Below are positions 51,726 through 53,226 of a stretch of 53,226 nucleotides of DNA, piece by piece; position 1 is the stretch's first letter, and every line of letters starts with the position of its first letter. The DNA is from Actinomadura rubrisoli (GTDB taxonomy: Bacteria; Actinomycetota; Actinomycetes; Streptosporangiales; Streptosporangiaceae): positions 1 through 53,226 of the forward strand of contig NZ_SMKU01000019.1 of NCBI RefSeq assembly GCF_004349215.1, given 5' to 3'. The translations under genes were made by a program, and so were the position numbers. The notes under the pieces are model-generated. The model was not told the origin of the DNA and did no database searches. It saw nothing but the letters and a program-made list of their open reading frames with translations.

Positions 51726-53226
51726 TCAGCCTCGGACGCGGGCGTCGAGCGGCCGGACGGCGTAGTCCAGGAACTGCTGGGCCACCTGCTTGACCGTGGG
51801 ATCGCCGGGCTTGACGGGCTTGCCGTCGGCTCCCTGCACGTACGCGTAGACGACGTACCGGCCGCGGACGGTGACCGCCGCGTATCCGCCCGCCCGGTCG
51901 ATGTCGGGCGCGTGCTTGCCGGACATCCCGCGGAACCACTGGTACTTCACGGGATCCCCGGCCTTGCTGACCTTCATGGCGGCCGCCTTGGTCGGCATCA
52001 CCGCGATTCCGGAGGTCACGGCCAGCGTCTTGCGCCTGTCGAGGTAGGTGGCCCGGACGACCTTGCGGCAGCCCTCGCGCTTGAGGGCCTGGAGCATCGC
52101 GCCGTTGGCCGCGTACGTGAGCTCCCGGTTGATCGACCAGCGGTCGCGGGCGAAGGTCCGTCCGCCGAGCTCGATGGTCGGGGACGGGAACACCTCGTTG
52201 AACGCCAGGTCCTTCGGGTCGGTCTTCTCGTCGGTGATGTCGACCGGCTTCGGCGCGGCGGTCGGCGGCGCGGGCGTGGCCGATCCGGAGGGGGTCGCGG
52301 CGGCCTTGCGGGCGCCGCCGTCGTCCCCCGAACCCGTCCCGCCGATGGCGAACAGGGCGGCCACGGCGGCCAGCACCGCGGCCGCGCCGCCGCCGATCAG
52401 CAGCAGCCTGCGCTTGCTCGCATCGCCGCCGCTCGGACGGGCCGTGGGCCGTCCGGGCCCGGACGGCCCGCTGGGGCCCGGCTGGGCGTCGATCGAGATG
52501 CCGCCGTCGGCGTGGTAGACGGGCGTGATCACCGCCGCCATCGTGGGCGGCTGCGCGGCGTCCGCGTCCGTGGCGGTGCCCGTGCCGGTGCCCGGTTCCG
52601 TGGTGGGAAAGGGGCCGCTCCCTGTCGGCGGCCTGACGCCCGGCGGGAGGATCGCGTCCGGCATGAGGACGGGCGCGAGCGCCGCCCCGGTCCTCTCGGC
52701 CTCCTTGGCCCTCTCGAACGCGGAGAGCTCGTCGCTCTGCGGCGGCCGGCTCGGCTCGGCGGGCTGCTCCTTCGCCTCGGCCTGCGCTGTCCGCCCTGGT
52801 CGAGCGGGCTTCGCGGGCTCACCCGCCGGTTCGGGTTCCGGTTGCGGCTCCGGTTCGGGCGTCGGTGCTGGTTCGGGTTCCGGTTCGGGTGCTGGTTCCG
52901 GTGCCGGTGGTGCAGGGGGTGGGGCCGGTACGGAGTCCTCCGGCTGGGCGTCGTCCGGGCGCAGCGCCGCGAAGCCGTCAGGGTCCGTGTCGGCGAAGTC
53001 GAGGGCGGGGCGCTTGACGAGCGGCTCCGCGGGGACGGCGCCGCGGGTGTCGACGATCGGGACGCCGAGACCGGCCACGAGGGTGCCGGGCGAGGCGTCG
53101 GCGGGCACGGCTTCGTGCTCGGGCACGGCTTCGGGTTCGGGCGCGGCCTCGGGTTCGGTTTCCGGGTCGCGCTCGGCCTCCGCGACCGGGGGAGCCGGGT
53201 CTTCTGCAAGGGCCGGGGCTTCGGTG
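51726..53226 (-). CDS. Single-pass membrane protein with Pro/Glu-rich cytoplasmic part, 5' end cut by window
   Basis: At least 500 codons; the frame is open to the right edge, so the true start lies outside, and a GTG at 53126 is probably internal. The N-terminal part is disordered, Ala/Pro/Glu-rich, with a run of PEPEPEP units. One membrane segment (LLLIGGGAAAVLAAVAALFA, about 52340-52410) separates it from an ectodomain of about 190 residues. That domain starts Thr/Pro/Ala-rich, then folds from FNEVFPSPTIELGG onward, with a single conserved-looking cysteine in LKREGCRKVVRATYLDRR and VTVRGRYVVYAYVQGADG near the end. I do not recognise the family; a sensor-like or lipid-binding ectodomain would be guesswork. 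Confidence 0.75.
   Translation of the reverse strand, partial: TEAPALAEDPAPPVAEAERDPETEPEAAPEPEAVPEHEAVPADASPGTLVAGLGVPIVDTRGAVPAEPLVKRPALDFADTDPDGFAALRPDDAQPEDSVPAPPPAPPAPEPAPEPEPEPAPTPEPEPQPEPEPAGEPAKPARPGRTAQAEAKEQPAEPSRPPQSDELSAFERAKEAERTGAALAPVLMPDAILPPGVRPPTGSGPFPTTEPGTGTGTATDADAAQPPTMAAVITPVYHADGGISIDAQPGPSGPSGPGRPTARPSGGDASKRRLLLIGGGAAAVLAAVAALFAIGGTGSGDDGGARKAAATPSGSATPAPPTAAPKPVDITDEKTDPKDLAFNEVFPSPTIELGGRTFARDRWSINRELTYAANGAMLQALKREGCRKVVRATYLDRRKTLAVTSGIAVMPTKAAAMKVSKAGDPVKYQWFRGMSGKHAPDIDRAGGYAAVTVRGRYVVYAYVQGADGKPVKPGDPTVKQVAQQFLDYAVRPLDARVRG

Overview
The window is a high-G+C actinobacterial chromosome segment. GTG and TTG start codons are common, many genes overlap at ATGA or GTGA, and every protein I can place looks actinobacterial. 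Overall resemblance suggests a Streptosporangiales/Thermomonosporaceae-type organism (Actinomadura-like); this taxon is inferred by recognition, not by a search. The first 50 bases are not genomic. They read as an Illumina Nextera i5 adapter with index and Tn5 mosaic end, so the left edge is a contig end with unremoved adapter.

Layout. (1) 51-11194: an mce lipid/sterol importer operon, with the 3' end of a gene that may be its MceG ATPase, two YrbE permeases, MceA to MceF (MceE a lipoprotein), and two Mce-associated membrane proteins; it ends at a strong hairpin. (2) 11586-18946: rpoB and rpoC with a recognisable promoter and a terminator. (3) 19030-26580: an accessory island between rpoBC and the str operon. 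It holds an IS30-family element inserted between the arms of a hairpin, then a minus-strand operon of sortase, membrane glycosyltransferase 2 and a 53-residue membrane protein, then about 770 bases without a gene but with palindromes. After these come a small four-cysteine secreted protein, an aldo/keto reductase and a 547-residue tail-anchored Q/Y/G/P-rich protein. (4) 27069-31338: the str operon (rpsL, rpsG, fusA, tuf). (5) 31450-41052: the S10 and spc ribosomal protein operons in canonical order, with structured intergenic hairpins at rpsQ/rplN and rpsN/rpsH. (6) 41435-44303: secY, adk, map. (7) 44334-46336: a non-ribosomal insertion (DUF1707 membrane protein, and on the other strand a metallophosphoesterase and an HTH-like protein) before infA. 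(8) 46677-51646: infA, rpmJ, rpsM, rpsK, rpsD, rpoA, rplQ, truA. (9) 51726 to the right edge: a minus-strand membrane protein with a Pro/Glu-rich cytoplasmic part, cut by the window end.

How it fits together. Most of the window is core transcription and translation machinery plus membrane insertion (SecY) and N-terminal Met removal (Map). The mce operon is an envelope transport system. The accessory island is envelope-oriented: a sortase co-transcribed with a membrane polysaccharide-synthase-like glycosyltransferase and a tiny protein shaped like a sorting signal, and, further on, a tail-anchored low-complexity protein carrying repeated Thr-x-x-hydrophobic motifs. These two loci are the best candidates for undescribed biology.
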